Origin: Cytospora piceicola
Taxonomy: Eukaryota > Ascomycota > Sordariomycetes > Diaporthales > Cytosporaceae
Reading direction: 5' to 3'
Assembly: GCA_023375675.1 (NCBI GenBank)
Contig: JALQBC010000004.1
Location: 1,550,001 to 1,614,000 of the forward strand
DNA: 64,000 nt
Shown here: one piece after another, positions 36,374 through 48,689 of the stretch
How the letters are laid out: each line of letters starts with the position of its first letter
Numbering within the stretch: position 1 is the first letter of the stretch
Notes under the pieces: model-generated
What the model saw: only the letters and a program-made list of their open reading frames with translations
Databases searched by the model: none
What the model was told of the DNA's origin: nothing
Made by a program: the position numbers and the translations under genes

Positions 36374-39300
36374 CGCTCAATACATCCTACCTTTCTCCCC
36401 TGGAAGAGAAGGCCCCAGGTCGGATGTGGAAGTGATGGCGCAAAAGAGAGAGTCTGTTGGATCTAGCAGCAGTTGTGTAACTACCAAACGTCCTAATCAA
36501 CTCTTTGGGCACTTGGCAAAAAGACCCTGATGGCTGGTCACAAGATGACAGGCATCGTCACGACACACATCCAGACGCAAGACCAATATCTTGGCTGTGA
36601 GTACGTGCTTCCGCGGGGACAAGTCAAGGTGGTTCGTCACGGCTCCTGGTCCATACTGCAAAGCCAAACAATGCTATCGAGACGGCAGCTCTTCTGTGTC
36701 TCCCTCGGAGTCAGCAGTGTCCCAACAGCTGCGGCTCATAGTGTATTGGCATGGCGAAACCGCCCGCGGAGATGATTCGCTGCGCGGCTCGGTGAGAGGT
36801 GACCAGGGGCGGGACAATGGGAGCCGCAGCGGAAGGGAGCTGTGCGTATTGATCAACGTTGTCTGTTAGTTTCGAGCAAGTTGTACGTAACAGGAAATGG
36901 GGAATCCGGGTTTCGAGGCCTTTAGGGCGGCAAGGACCCAGTCAATGGATGGTCCGAGGGAGAGAAAACGAAAGGAGAATCAACCCCCCTTCCCCCCGCG
37001 GCTGACAACTTCGTAATGCAATCGGGAGAGGCTTGTTCCCCGGGGGTGGCTTTGGACCGGATGCCAGGGATCAATCCAGGAACATTCGGTGTTTGGGGCC
37101 GGGAAGCTGGCCGCGAAGGGGGTTGAAGAAAAATAAAAAAGGGTCTCCCGAAGCCCCGGCTGCCCGGATGCGCTGGCAGGCCATATTTTGAATGTTGTCA
37201 GATTGTTCGCATTCGGAGGCGGTTGATCACCATGTTACGCACGCAGCAGTTGTTATGGACGTGGCATTGTGTTTCGTGTCATCGCATTATGGCAGCGTGG
37301 CCTCTGTCCCTATAGAATGACGTCCAGGTGACGATACTGCAGTTTCGAATTCCACGTGCAGGGGGGAGGGGGGGAATTCTCCAGAATTGTACGTGGATAC
37401 AATGTATGTATGTATATGCAGGTATGTACCTGCCTATACTAGGGGAAAGGACTTTTCTGGTGTGTGCCTGCTCGATTGTACGGCATGTATGTTAGGAAGT
37501 CGGGAGGACCCCTCCCCAACCCCAACCCCTACCACTACCGTTACCTATTCCTTCCATATGTTCTCATTCGCATGAGGTACTCCTATGTACAGATCCGTAC
37601 TGGGCACGTGAATTCCTAGGTGGTGAGCCTGCAGCGGAAATGCAACAAAGTTTTACAAGGTTTGCGCATTCGATGTGAGGACCTGGATGGGGAGGAGAAA
37701 AAAGTAGGGCTTCAGATGTCTGCAGACTTGAGACCATTTTGGCGGGGTAGTCGACATCGCATCGCATTCGCTCCGTCGCTCCTTCGCTCCTGCCAGCCCA
37801 GCCAGCAAAGAACTACATTAGGTAGGTACTGCGGACGTACATATGTACCTAGGTACCCGCACCGCAGCTGTACATACATACGCGGCTAAGGTACTCGGTA
37901 CCTATGTATCTGCAACCTGTTTCACTAAGAATAAGAGTAAAAAGGGAAGGGCAAGGAAAGGGCAACCTTGGATCTTCCCGGGCGACGAAGGCATACCTGG
38001 CTGCCTGGGTGTGCCTGGGATGACTTTTGTATGGGAACCTTCCAAGGTTGCAGATGGCTGATGATGGATACTTTGGTACATACCTAAGGTGGGTTGTCCT
38101 TCCAGATTCCCAAAGCTTCGTTTCCAAAACTCCATCGGCAAGTTGCCAGGCAGCCTGGTATCTTTTTTTTTTTTTTTTTTTTTCTGTTGCGAAAATTTGA
38201 ATTTTTGCTTGGTCACCGTCGCCAACAAATGCCCAGTCAAGCCAGTACGGTTTTGCCTAGGTACCTACCACCAAAGCAGAAGCACCAAGCACGTGCAAAG
38301 CGGCCAACAGCAAGTCGTCCTGCTGGAACCTTTTACATAATAACCTCGCTAGGTTAACCTCCTTTTTGTCTGCCCAGCTGCCCAGGTGGTTCTCGCCCTG
38401 TCAAAGCCCGACCTCGCCCTTGAATCGACGATACCTAGGCTGCTAGGCAGTCAAGCACAGACAGACAGACTGACAAGAACAACCCGAGGTTCCCAAGGCT
38501 CTCCCGAGAGCGAGCCAAGTACCAGGGCAGTGGCACTGATGACGGGGAAGATCGTGACTCCATTTCCTCCGGCCTCCTACTTCAGCAATATTTCGCTTAC
38601 TCCTTTAGAAGGCGGCCTTGGTGGCCTGGACCGTCATCCACTCACTTTACTACCTCGGTACCTGCCTACTCCATGAGGAGGAGCATTTATTGTGTGGTTC
38701 AGCGTTTCGAACCAGTGACCTAGGGACTTGAGTTAGGTACTCCTGCCATCAAGTCACCAGAGCCGGGACGGACCATTGACGACGACGAGAGAAGACTCAG
38801 CCTCTTTTGCATATATCCAGTTCCTATCTGTCTCATGACTCTTTCCGTCTGTGCGTCGCGATTCTCTAGTCTCCCATTTGAAAGACTATCTCTGCGCCTG
38901 AACCGTCCAGCATTGGGCCTGTTGGAGGATCTCTTCGGGCTACTTACCTTTTAAAGACTACCTGGGTACCTGGGGAATACCTAGGTTGATAGGTATTTTC
39001 AAAACTTCGATCCTGGAAAGAGCGGCAGAAGGGTACATTCAACATCTCTATAATCTATACTATGGTACCAAGTACCTATCCACCTCGTCGACTTACAATA
39101 CATACCGATACCCACTTGGCTTGTCCCGTTATCCTCCACACTCCAGTCTAAGAAACAGACCGCACCGCACCACTTTCTGCCGCCGGTACGCGGCTCCACG
39201 TTTAGGGCGGATCCCAAACTATCTATGACAATTAACATCGTGACGGGAAGACTTTTTCTCTCTCGTTTTCCTGTGCCTTCGATACCCAACAACAAGTCTT

Positions 39301-40932
39301 TTTTAAGACATTCTTGAGAAAGACAACTAATAATTACTTTGCAACGCCTTCACCGCTATCTTTTCCGTCTGTTTCCCCGGCCGAAGTCACGAATCATTGC
39401 GCCAACCAGGCTCTCGGCCATCAAGTCGCCTGGCCCCTTATCTTTCTCGGTTCCCCTAGCCGAGCCTAGAACCGACCAAGTCTTACCTTATTTTACCTAG
39501 GTATTACCTTTTTTCTTACCTTGGGGCATATCCCCAACTGGCATGAACAATCGCCCAAATCGCCCGCCTGCATGCTGGCTGCCGCTTTTGTGTGTGTCCC
39601 TTCACCGGTTCGGTCATCAGCAACTTTCAAGATTATCAAAGGCTGCTTGACTTGATTCAGTCCGGGGTCCTGCGACTACAGTACATACATACACACATGC
39701 ACACATGCACGGTACTTTCCCCAGATAACGGCATCCCCCTTTATCCACCAGCTCAGACCACGACCCTCTCTGGATATTCCCGAACAGACCATCGAAGCAC
39801 TCTAGACGCCAGGTGAACTGTCGCTGTCTCTATTACCCCATACGAATTACCCAACGGTGGACATGACCCAAAACTAGGACCCGGACAGATACCCTATATT
39901 TACCTTGCTCCCCGGCGGCTCCTAGCACGACCTTTCATTGTACTATCCTGTCGACCAAAGGCCATAAGTCCTGCTCATTTTACCTTTGTTCCTCATCCCA
40001 AACCGGACCTACTTCGGTCCCTACTTGTACGTCCGTACATAGCTGCAAGAGCCCTTGGAGTGTGGTCTCTGCAATCGGGGTTTATTGTACAGTACAGTAC
40101 ATAGTACATATTGTCTGATATGTAAGTCTATGACCAGTTTCCCTTTCTGTTCCTTCCTGTCCTCTTGCTCGGGACCTCTCACAGGCCGCATCCGCATCTC
40201 TTATCTCGGGCCTTGTCTTTCATATGGAAGACATGGCCTGACTACGTTGCACGAAATGCAGAATTTTCCCCCTTTCATTATGAGTTCCACGTCATGTTTG
40301 ATGTGTCCTGAGTATGCAGGTTCCCTATCTCAAAAAACGGCCGCTGTTCCGTATACGGTACTTGGCGCCTATCACCTCACCATCCTTTCTCCCGTCTTTC
40401 ATTCGGGCATTGTGCATCTCAGTCCGCCATCGTAACCCTGCTAATGCACCCAGAAGCAGATAACGACCCTACAGCGCGGCCAAAGAGGTTGGCGACTTGC
40501 TGGTGTGAAGTCAAAAGTACCTGGGTATCCAGGGTTTGGGTGACCTGCGTCTAGCACGTAGACTGACTTTCCGGGGTGCACTAAGAAGCTTCCGGCTGCA
40601 TACCGGACAAAAATACCTTATCTCTCTCTCCTGGTGCTGATCAGTGAACCCCATATTACCCCGGGTCTGTTTGGGTTACTTTCTTCTTACCTGCCCGTCT
40701 TGCGCGTGCCGGCCTTTCCCTCGGTACCAAGTCGCATTCAAACCTCCGCCATATATCCAGTTGGACTCGATCGTCTTCTGTTCACAGTCCTGCATTGTCA
40801 CCTGTCCCTTGGCTGAGCACACGTCGCAACCGAAAGCATTGGGCCAAGTACCTTGATTCTGCTCCAACCTTTCTTTGGTTTGTGGTCTAGCCTGCTTGGC
40901 GTTGAAGACATTGGGACGACTTCTTTCGAGGA
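36374..40932. promoter_or_regulatory. long gene-free region upstream of NMR
   Basis: These 4.56 kb have no ORF with coding character on either strand. The first part is the 3' UTR of the Zn2Cys6 gene. The rest is rich in pyrimidine tracts and in the motif CCTAGGTA (exact TACCTAGGTA at 37846-37855 and 39494-39503, near matches at about 38257, 38434 and 38975). A T-run lies at about 38163-38182 and a G-run near 37363. AGATAA, a possible GATA-factor site, occurs near 39723 and 40459; NMR acts on a GATA factor, so feedback control is conceivable but unproven. It could be a long promoter with 5' UTR, or hide a non-coding RNA. Confidence 0.45.
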
Positions 40933-42354
40933 ATGGCAATTTGCTCAACGACATCCGAGATGCCTCACGCGACAGAATTGCCGGTCAGGCCTGCTCAGCA
41001 TACACCAACACAGAGCATACCCATCAGGGCGAAACCGACAGAAGAACGGAGACACAAGCACTCAAGATCCTCATACTCCGATGCCGGGTCCTTGTATGGT
41101 TCTCGGAATAGTTCTCTCACCTTCTCCCGCCCTGCTAAACGCCCTATGCCCTCTCCAAACAAAACCATCGCCATCATAAACGCCGCCGGTCGCCAGGCCG
41201 CTTCTTTGATCCGTAATGTGACAGCTGTGGGTTACCACGTGCGAGCCCAGATGCGGAACCTCGAGGGTGTAGTAGCGACTGAGATCAAGACGAACCCAAA
41301 TGTTACCCTCCTGGTGGGCGAGCTTTACACGAGACACGGCGCCACGTCCGAGAAGGCGGACGTCACGCAAAACGGCCCCATTTCCGGCATAGGTGTAAAT
41401 CACCAGCTCATTTCTGAGCTCTTCAGAGGTGCCCAGCTTGCCTTTATCAACACGACATTCTATGGCGATGAGATCCGAATAGGCGAAGCCCTGGCAGACG
41501 CGGCGAAACGAGCAGGCATCCAGCACTACGTCTACTCTTCCATGCCGGACCATCATGCCTACAACGAGGAGTGGCCAAGCTTACCACTCTGGGCATCCAA
41601 GCACAAGGTCGAGGAGTACGTCAAGCAGATCGGACTTCCAGCCACTTTCGTGTATACCGGCATCTACAACAACAACTTCACGAGCTTGCCATACCCACTC
41701 TTCTTCACGGATATGAAGCCAGACGGCTCCTTCGAGTGGCAAGCGCCTTTCCACCCGGACGCCAAGCTCCCCTGGTTGGATGCTGAGCACGATGTTGGAC
41801 CGGCCATCCTCCAGGTCTTCAAGGACGGCGTAGGTAAATGGGGAGGAAGACGCATAGCACTGGCATATGAGATGCTGTCGCCCCGAGAGGTTTGCGCAGA
41901 GTTTGAGAAGGGCTTGGGTCGTCCGGTTCGTTACGTCAGGGGTAAGGTCGACATCAAAGTAAAAATACCCGAGGGCTACAGGATCCAGCTCGAAGCCCTG
42001 GAGAAGTTGTTCAACCTCGGTGGTGACGACCCTACGAAGCAGCCACCATATTTCGGCGACCGTGCGCTGGAGGAAAGCTGCCCCCAAGACGCCCTCCAGC
42101 TGTGGGAGGGACCCCGAGGCATGGAGGAATATGCGAGGGAGATCTTCCCGCTGGAGGAGCAGGCCAATGGTCTCAGGTGGATGGAGGAGGACGAGGTCGA
42201 CGGCGGTGTCGTGCCTGCCGAGGAGGAGTTCGTGATCGTCAGCTCGCCTGCCAAACCACAGCCGGGCTACGATGAGGACAGCGAAAGTGATGATGAGGAT
42301 GATGGGCTCGTGATGAGAGTGGCTGCAAGAGGCGACCAGGAATGGCTTGCCTAG
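40933..42354 (+). CDS. nmrA: nitrogen metabolite repression regulator NMR/NmrA
   Basis: One exon, 473 aa from this ATG, close to Neurospora NMR (488) and longer than Aspergillus NmrA (352). Residues 1-74 are a polar, low-complexity extension. From about 76 comes the NAD(P)-binding Rossmann fold (KTIAIINAAGRQAAS, the NmrA-type glycine motif), then AFINTTFYGDE, HYVYSSMPDH, FVYTGIYNNNF, LPWLDAEHDVGPA and YAREIFPLEEQANGL, all hallmarks of true NmrA/NMR orthologues. The C-terminal tail (about 420-460) is acidic. Known: it binds dinucleotides without being an enzyme and restrains the GATA activator AreA/NIT2 when ammonium or glutamine is present. The start is the first ATG of the open frame; a downstream Met at about residue 72 would give the short form. 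An upstream exon cannot be excluded. Confidence 0.93.
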   Translation: MAICSTTSEMPHATELPVRPAQHTPTQSIPIRAKPTEERRHKHSRSSYSDAGSLYGSRNSSLTFSRPAKRPMPSPNKTIAIINAAGRQAASLIRNVTAVGYHVRAQMRNLEGVVATEIKTNPNVTLLVGELYTRHGATSEKADVTQNGPISGIGVNHQLISELFRGAQLAFINTTFYGDEIRIGEALADAAKRAGIQHYVYSSMPDHHAYNEEWPSLPLWASKHKVEEYVKQIGLPATFVYTGIYNNNFTSLPYPLFFTDMKPDGSFEWQAPFHPDAKLPWLDAEHDVGPAILQVFKDGVGKWGGRRIALAYEMLSPREVCAEFEKGLGRPVRYVRGKVDIKVKIPEGYRIQLEALEKLFNLGGDDPTKQPPYFGDRALEESCPQDALQLWEGPRGMEEYAREIFPLEEQANGLRWMEEDEVDGGVVPAEEEFVIVSSPAKPQPGYDEDSESDDEDDGLVMRVAARGDQEWLA

Positions 42355-43759
42355 ATGGTGAGCGTACAATATCCCCGGGTAACGGCTTCAACGCAAACAC
42401 CGTGCATTGACGCATTCAACGGGGACAAAACGATGTCTTTCCCGGAAGGAAACGAGACCGGACATATCTCATGGGGGTTCCTGCGGCAACTAGATTTGTC
42501 GTCTTGAAGGAATAACGGCGCAGGCTATTGGCATCTTGCGAACGGCGTTGTTTTCTTTCTGTATATACGTCTTGGGGGGGGGACAGGGGAAGGGGAAGGT
42601 TCAACAAAGTGGCGGCTTTTCTGTGATATTGCAAAACATACCTACTTAATGGTGCAAGGCAATGACTGGGTCATCAAAAATATCAAAAAGGAGGATGGGG
42701 TTGTTTTTCTTCGGGGGGGGGGGGATCAAAAAAAGAAGTTGGTATCATCGGAATGAACCATATGGTCTCTACAGGGAGCGACAGGTAGACTCACTCCACC
42801 GTAATACTGATGTGTTACGGCAAAAAATATTTCGAAAGCGCCCTGACTGAAGGTTCAATTGTGAGACTGTGGAAGGCCTCTGACGAGGCGTGTTACTCCT
42901 CTTCCCGAACAATCGTATGCAGACGACAACAAGTCGGTTTATCAAAGACTAGGGGTAGTTTGTCAGTAGGACGGACGACCTTTTCAGACTGAGGTTAAAA
43001 TCCTTAATTATTGTGTCATTACAGGAGGGGAAGAAGGGATGGAGTATGGGCTGAAATATGTCTTGATAGGATGAGAGGGGTCCGGACCACCAATGAGACA
43101 AAACCCCTCTTCTTCGATTATGTTCACTCTCCGCCTATGCTCAGACGCCTTCGCGATATTGGAGCGTACCCTACTGTTATGTCAACCAGCGGCCAGTTGT
43201 GGTATCTTATTAATTCTCGTTTCATAGGGAGCCATAAGTGTGTCGCTGTCTACTTTCCCCAAGCGAGTCACCCCACGAGATGATTATACTCGTCTAGCCA
43301 CCAAGTGCTTCGTTTTACCAGCGTCGCTATTGTGCTCTGCATCGTATGGCATATCCAAAACGTATACGTCCAGGCCAGAACGGTTGCGATATAACGCCTG
43401 AGGTTTGCGTTCGGACACCGAATGACCCACCCCCGATCTCGTCTATACCAGTCCCTGCTTTACACCTCAACTTCCGGGCGCGGACAGGTTCGGGAAACTG
43501 GACGGCGATGATCTGACGATGCATAACCGCACAGTCGCGAACCTCTTCGGACCATATGAGCGGACAGGATATAAGCATACCATCGCAGCGACGAGGCCCA
43601 TGCTAACCTGTAGCTCCCTCGCCCCCGTCCTCCATCCAAACACCTCCAGCCCTTACGGCCGTGTATTTGTTTCTCTCCGCCGCCACGTCCCACCTCCTAC
43701 CTCCGCGTTCTCGCCTGACCCGCCCGCCCACTCACCCACGCGCTCACGCGCCCAGCCGC
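42355..43759. other. convergent 3' intergenic region between NMR and ERG2
   Basis: This is 1.4 kb between converging genes. It holds their 3' UTRs, a G-run at about 42713-42724 and pyrimidine tracts near 43610-43740. Open frames are short. I see no RNA gene or mobile element. Confidence 0.4.
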
Positions 43760-44507
43760 TCAGAACTTGCCCTTGGCCAGGTTGACGACAATCTCGCGGC
43801 CCGTGACCCAGGTGGTCCTCCACAGGGTGGGGAAGTCGAGGGTGCTGCTGAGGCCGTCGGCGAAGCCGAAGAAGAGCATGGGGGGGATCCAGCCGCGGGC
43901 GTACTCGAGGGCGAAGCAGCCCCCGTCGGGCATCTTGTACTGCTTGACGGTGCCGCGGCGCAGGTGGTGCACGCTGCCCTGGGGGTAGACCTCGGGCTCG
44001 TACGCCCCCGGGGTGTAGGCGAGCTGCGTGCCCGACAGGATGTGGAAGTAGTCGTCGGCCGTGTGCCGGCCCGTGTGGCCCTCGGTGCCGATGGCGGTGC
44101 CGAAGATGATGAGGTACTCGGTGACGCCTGTTGGGGGGGGGGGGGGATTTGTCAGTATATCCGGCGATTCGTTCCTATTTCTCCCCTCTCATGAGAGACG
44201 GGGGAGGGGGTTTCATACTGGCGTGGATGATGTACATGGCGCCCATGGCACCGCCGGCGTTGTTGAAGATCCACTCCTCGTCCAGGTTGACGTGGTCGGC
44301 GGTGGTGACATCGGCGTGGAGGGCGTTCACGATGTGGCTGACGACGCTGCGGGTGTCATTGCCGTAGGCGGCTATGCCGTCCTTGGCGATGGTGTGGAGC
44401 TTGTCCGGGCTGAAGATGTAGAAGTCCTCGAGGCGCTGCTCGGCGAGGTAGATCAAGGGGCTGAGGAGCCCGACGATGGCGGCGAGGAGGAAGAGGAGAC
44501 GCGCCAT
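43760..44507 (-). CDS. ERG2: C-8 sterol isomerase ERG2
   Basis: Two exons on the minus strand, 44507-44219 and 44127-43760, joined across a 91-bp intron (GTATGA ... CAACAG) whose 3' tract is a 14-base C run. The product is 218 aa, the usual Erg2 length. It starts with a membrane anchor ([16 protein letters not shown]). Family motifs: [60 protein letters not shown] and [14 protein letters not shown]. Known: it moves the sterol double bond from C8 to C7 in ergosterol synthesis in the endoplasmic reticulum, is related to the mammalian sigma-1 receptor, and is the target of morpholine fungicides. The acidic residues of the binding pocket region are present. An in-frame ATG 25 codons upstream exists, but the chosen Met starts directly at the anchor. 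Confidence 0.96.
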
Positions 44508-45318
44508 GATTGGGGACTGGGGTGGAAAGGTGGCTTCGGGGGTTTGACACAGAGAGGAAAGAGGAGAGGGGTGGTAAATCAATGGGCACCCCGTTACGGT
44601 ATTTCAATGTGTGACCACGAGGGTTGAGGAGGAGGAGGAGGAGGAAGCAGGTGGTGGTCGACTTGTTGAGTAAAGTATTGTCCGGAGGTCCGGCATGCCG
44701 GAGTCAGGCAAGTCTCCAGCGCAGTTCAGCTCAGCTCAAGCTCCAGCTCGAGCTCAACCGTCAACCGTTCCCCGGGAACACGGCGGTGAACTAATTGGCA
44801 GGGACCCCTAGAATTTTTCTTTTTTTCCCCCTGGGAGCCGCCTGAAGTGGGCACTCCAGCTGTTGAGCCTGTTGAGGCTGACAGGGCAGCAGGGGTCCAA
44901 CGTGCCTAGGCATGTACCTAAGTAGTTTTGCAGGGGCCTAACCTGCAGGGGTCTCCTCTATTTTGCCCTGGAGGCTTGAAAGAAAAGGCCCCAGGGGTTC
45001 CCCACCCCACACTGCTACTGCACACTGTGACATGCTGATCTGATTGATCTGCACTTTTCCACTGTTGACTTCTGGCTGCACCACCGGCAGAAACGTTAGC
45101 GGGGCGGGATGATGCTTTCCCCCGCCAGCCCGCCAAAATTTACGACGGACGGGTTTAGACCACAACCACAACAATCACAGCTACAACTCAATTCAACTAC
45201 GCACAACCGCAACGGCGCTATCGACGAACGAGATTACGAGAAACAGATACTAAGCACTACAACAACCAACCAACCAACACAAGCGCGCGACCGAGATTAG
45301 TAATTGGGCACATAAACA
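44508..45318. promoter_or_regulatory. divergent promoter region of ERG2 and CSL4
   Basis: An 811-bp region between two divergent starts. It contains GAG-rich and GAGCTC/CAGCTC-rich stretches (about 44625-44760) and, on the CSL4 side, an unstructured leader with CAACAACCAACCAACC at about 45259-45281. No known sterol-response motif was recognised by eye. Confidence 0.45.
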
Positions 45319-46073
45319 ATGGCGACGACATCAACCGCCATCCCAGGCCAACTCCTCGGCCCAGCCTCCAAGTACAAGCCCGGCCCGGGCGTCCACCTCT
45401 ACGAGTCGAACCTCTACAGCTCCGTCCTCGGCACCGTAAACATCGCCCAGCCCGCCAAGCCCTCGTCCTCGTCCTCGTCCGCCGGCCAGGGCCCCGCGAA
45501 GCGCATCTCCCGGATCACCCAGAACCTCCCCTCGTCGCGGGCGCTCGGCCCCGCGGAGCTCCCCACGGTGTCGGTCTCGAGGGGGGAGGCCGCCGCCCCC
45601 GCCGCCGGCGCGGGCGGGCGGAAGCAGCGCGAGGTCCTGCCGCAGGTCGGCAACGTCGTCCTGTGCCGGGTGACGAGGATCACGCCCAGGCAGGCCGTGG
45701 TCGCCATCCTGGTCTGCGGCGACACCGTCCTCGAGGCCGAGTGGCAGGGCGTCATCCGCGTGCAGGACGTCCGCGCCACGGAGAAGGACCGGGTCAAGAT
45801 ATACGAGAGCTTCAGGCCGGGGGATATCGTCAGGGCGTCGGTGGTGGGTTTCTCTGCCCTACCAGTAGTACTGTTGCGGGCACGCATGCTAACGAACAAC
45901 AGATCTCCCTCGGTGACCAGTCGAACTACTACCTCTCCACGGCGAGCAATGAGCTCGGTGTGATCATGGGCGTCAGCGAGGCCGGAAACGCCATGTATCC
46001 TGTCAGCTGGAAGGAGTACAAGGACCCCGAGACGGGGCTGAGTGAGAGCCGGAAGGTGGCAAAACCCTTCTGA
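45319..46073 (+). CDS. CSL4: exosome cap subunit CSL4
   Basis: Exons 45319-45843 and 45903-46073 with a 59-bp intron (GTGGGT ... GCTAAC branch ... ACAG); 231 aa. The N-terminus has the Csl4 signature PGQLLG...YKPGPGVHLYE, then a Ser/Ala-rich spacer, the S1-type RNA-binding domain (about 112-200: VLPQVGNVVLCRVTRI through FRPGDIVRASV) and, from the second exon, ISLGDQSNYYLSTASNELGVI, highly typical of the family. The usual Cys4 end is replaced by a short tail with VSWKEYKDPETG. Known: Csl4 is one of three S1/KH cap proteins of the RNA exosome in nucleus and cytoplasm. The codon use is strongly GC-rich in exon 1. Confidence 0.95.
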
Positions 46074-46988
46074 GGGGCCTCGCGTCTGGGTTGGTTTTGA
46101 GTCAGGGCTTGGTATGGCGAGGACGGCCTTCCAGTCATAGTCACCCGGGGGCGAGGCTCCTCAAGGGCAAAGTCATATGGTGGTGTGAAATGCCTATGTC
46201 AAGCTCATATGAGGGAGGCATTTGGAAGCTGAGACGACGGGCCTGCAGGACGGTCATGAATCTTTCCGCTCGAGGACCTGATCAAGAGCCCCAGTGGATA
46301 ATAAGCCTGGGGTGAAGGGTATGTGCCTCAAGGGGTCACAGCGGTAACCAGGCGTCTACAGTCAGCCTGGGCCATGAGCCAGGCGAGCCACCTGCGGTAA
46401 TTGTCGGGAAGGATCAAGCTTGGCGACCTGAGACCGCTCCGTGAAGGTAAAATTCACCGGATAGCATCTTCGGATGGATGATCAGTGTCTGCCGAGGGTC
46501 TCTGTCTCTATACCGAATTTGGTCGTACCTGAGAGTTTACGGGTTGTGCATGGGCGACATACTAGGTGAGCGTGGAAATGCCACCGGATGCACGCTCCCA
46601 AGGAGCGCGAAATATTCCCATTAGCAGTTGTGATGACGACTCACCGTCGCTTCTATTATACTTCACATAGAAAATCCGTCAAACCGTATATAACCCGGGT
46701 CAAGTGGATGCTTGTTCTAGAACTCCCAAATTTCTAGTTTGGCATGTACTTATGATGGTAGATTCGTGTACTTCCCGCTCATTGACTGTCCTTCGTAACA
46801 GTATTTTCTTGCCATTATCCTTCGTCTTCTCCATGTCAATTATTACATTGTCTCAGATTGAAAAGCACGTGAAAAACAGCAGCTATCACCACCATGATCA
46901 CTAACCTGGCCTGAACTATTCAAGCTACCACCACTGGACTTTTCTTCTATGTCCGAAACTGGCAAACCAGCATCTCGTGAGATACTCC
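46074..46988. other. intergenic region downstream of CSL4
   Basis: About 0.9 kb without a supported gene. GC falls towards 46900. Nothing beyond short chance frames is seen. Confidence 0.35.
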
Positions 46989-47690
46989 TTAACGCCCCTC
47001 AGTTGCAAAATTGGTCTCAGAACATGCTGGTGATATCGTGACACGCGAAAAATCGAACTCCTCGCCAGAGAGGTCACCGGCATTACTGGATGCTTGTCCA
47101 GGAGGATGATCGTGCTGCAACGGGTCGATTTCCCCTCTTCCTGGAGAGTAGAAGCCAGTCCTCGACCACTCCCGAACATCATCAGCCAAGATTCCGATCT
47201 GGCCGTTGCCTTCGCTCTGGATATGTTGAGCGAGGCTCTCGTCGAAATAGCTGAGAAGCTCCGGGCGGGCATCTATTTTCTGGACGATATATGTCAGGTG
47301 CTTGAAACTGTCGTCGAGCATCTCCCAAGGAGTATGGCGGATGAGATTTTGAATGTCTTCGTGGTTCCGTATCAGGTTGTTCTCAGAGACGGTCATCTAT
47401 TCTTGCAGGGACTGGGCGAGCTTTACATCGTCATCATTATCACGTGTTGGTGGCTCTGGCCAGTCAAATAGGTCATCATCGCTGGGAATACCTGATTTCC
47501 CTGAGAATAAGTCGTCTCCAGATTCGAGGCCATCGGAATCCTTATTATGGGATTCATTGTGCACTGTGTTTCGGGTTGGGGCGTCTGGCTGTTTTGCCGT
47601 TGTCCGGCGATCGTTGCCGTGGTCGATAAGTGCCTGGTCGGCTATTGAACGCTGATCCTGTGTCACGTCTTCACATATCTGCCTAGGCAT
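46989..47690 (-). pseudogene. broken or split ORF of unknown function
   Basis: Two minus-strand frames lie in the same phase: 97 codons (47690-47397) ending in TAG, immediately followed by ATG and 135 codons (47396-46989). Read through, this is one 232-residue frame with a single internal stop. The composition is protein-like, with acidic stretches (KDSDGLESGDDLF, SDDDLFDWPEPP) and a helical part (EDIQNLIRHTPWEMLDD). I do not recognise a family. No intron of normal size removes the stop in phase. It may be a decaying gene, or two small chance ORFs. Confidence 0.35.
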
Positions 47691-48521
47691 AATGTAGAGT
47701 GCTGATACTGTTAAACAAGTGTTCGATATGACAATCCTAGAGTTTTATCGATGCTCGTATGAGGAGCCTGGTTAGAGGTCGCCATGAGCCCCGGTTCTTG
47801 ATTGGAAGGTTATGTATAAAACCGGTCGGGGCATACTGTGGAACATAATATCAATTAGAATATGCCCATTCTTCTTGTGGCCAATGACTATATCGCACGG
47901 TTGAGGTTGTGTATATCTGGTATCTCTTGGTAGGAGTTGACTCCCAGGCAAGTATGTGTTGTATCCCCATCAGAGCGAGATGGCTGCTTACATATACATC
48001 AGTTGTGACCTTAAGGACATTTGGTTGCCCAATTAGTCTGAGCTGGACATCAAATACATTGACGTGTCACTGAAACTCAGGCTACTGGTGATAATATGAA
48101 GCTGATAAGTGTAAGAAGGATGAGGAGTGTACAAGCCACCCCTGCTATGCTTTCACGAAGTTCCAGAGTAGGGTACACATAATTCTTGGGAAAGTAAAAA
48201 CGTTGACCTGAGCTGAGATTGTGACTCTATTTGACATAGAAAATGCATCAATAAAATTACCTATATCATGTTCTGTTAGATGCAGGGTCTTCATACGGAT
48301 ATCTAACATACTATGTGAGCATGAATGTTCCGTATATATATGAGCAGCCTGCTCGGTTGGTTCAAGGTGACTATCGTGCGAACCCATGATGGCTTAAAGG
48401 CGCACAGCGCTCGACACTATTGTCGGAAAGGTAACTGGCTCCGTCAGTCTTGGACTAATGCATATGTCCTCATCATGTCAAGTGTCATCCAAACTGACCC
48501 AACACCTCATAAGCCCTGACA
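47691..48521. other. intergenic region, no feature seen
   Basis: About 0.8 kb of moderately AT-rich DNA with only short chance frames. Confidence 0.35.
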
Positions 48522-48689
48522 ATGTCATGGAAGCAGATCCCATACGCAGACGCCGCCCAATCCATGAGAGCAGCGCTTGAACAAGGCACCAACTTCTGGA
48601 ACGGAGACGAAGACGGAGGCCATGGAGATCGGGTTGAGTCTGCTCACGACAAACCCTTTGAAGCATGGAGTTGCAGATACTTGTCATGA
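48522..48689 (+). pseudogene. possible aldo-keto reductase fragment
   Basis: A 55-codon frame starts MSWKQIPYADAAQSMRAAL and continues EQGTNFWNGDE before losing similarity and ending in TGA. The pattern W-x3-P-x5-A...M-x-A-L-x-x-G-x-NFWNG is that of the N-terminal part of pyridoxal-reductase-type aldo-keto reductases, where NFWNGGEFYG follows. Here the FYG, catalytic Tyr and the rest of the barrel are absent, so it is at most a relic. The match is short and made from memory, so confidence is modest. Confidence 0.4.

Noticed and set aside
41581..42369. 262-codon minus-strand ORF over NMR
   Set aside because: Antisense shadow; the plus-strand frame matches NmrA throughout.
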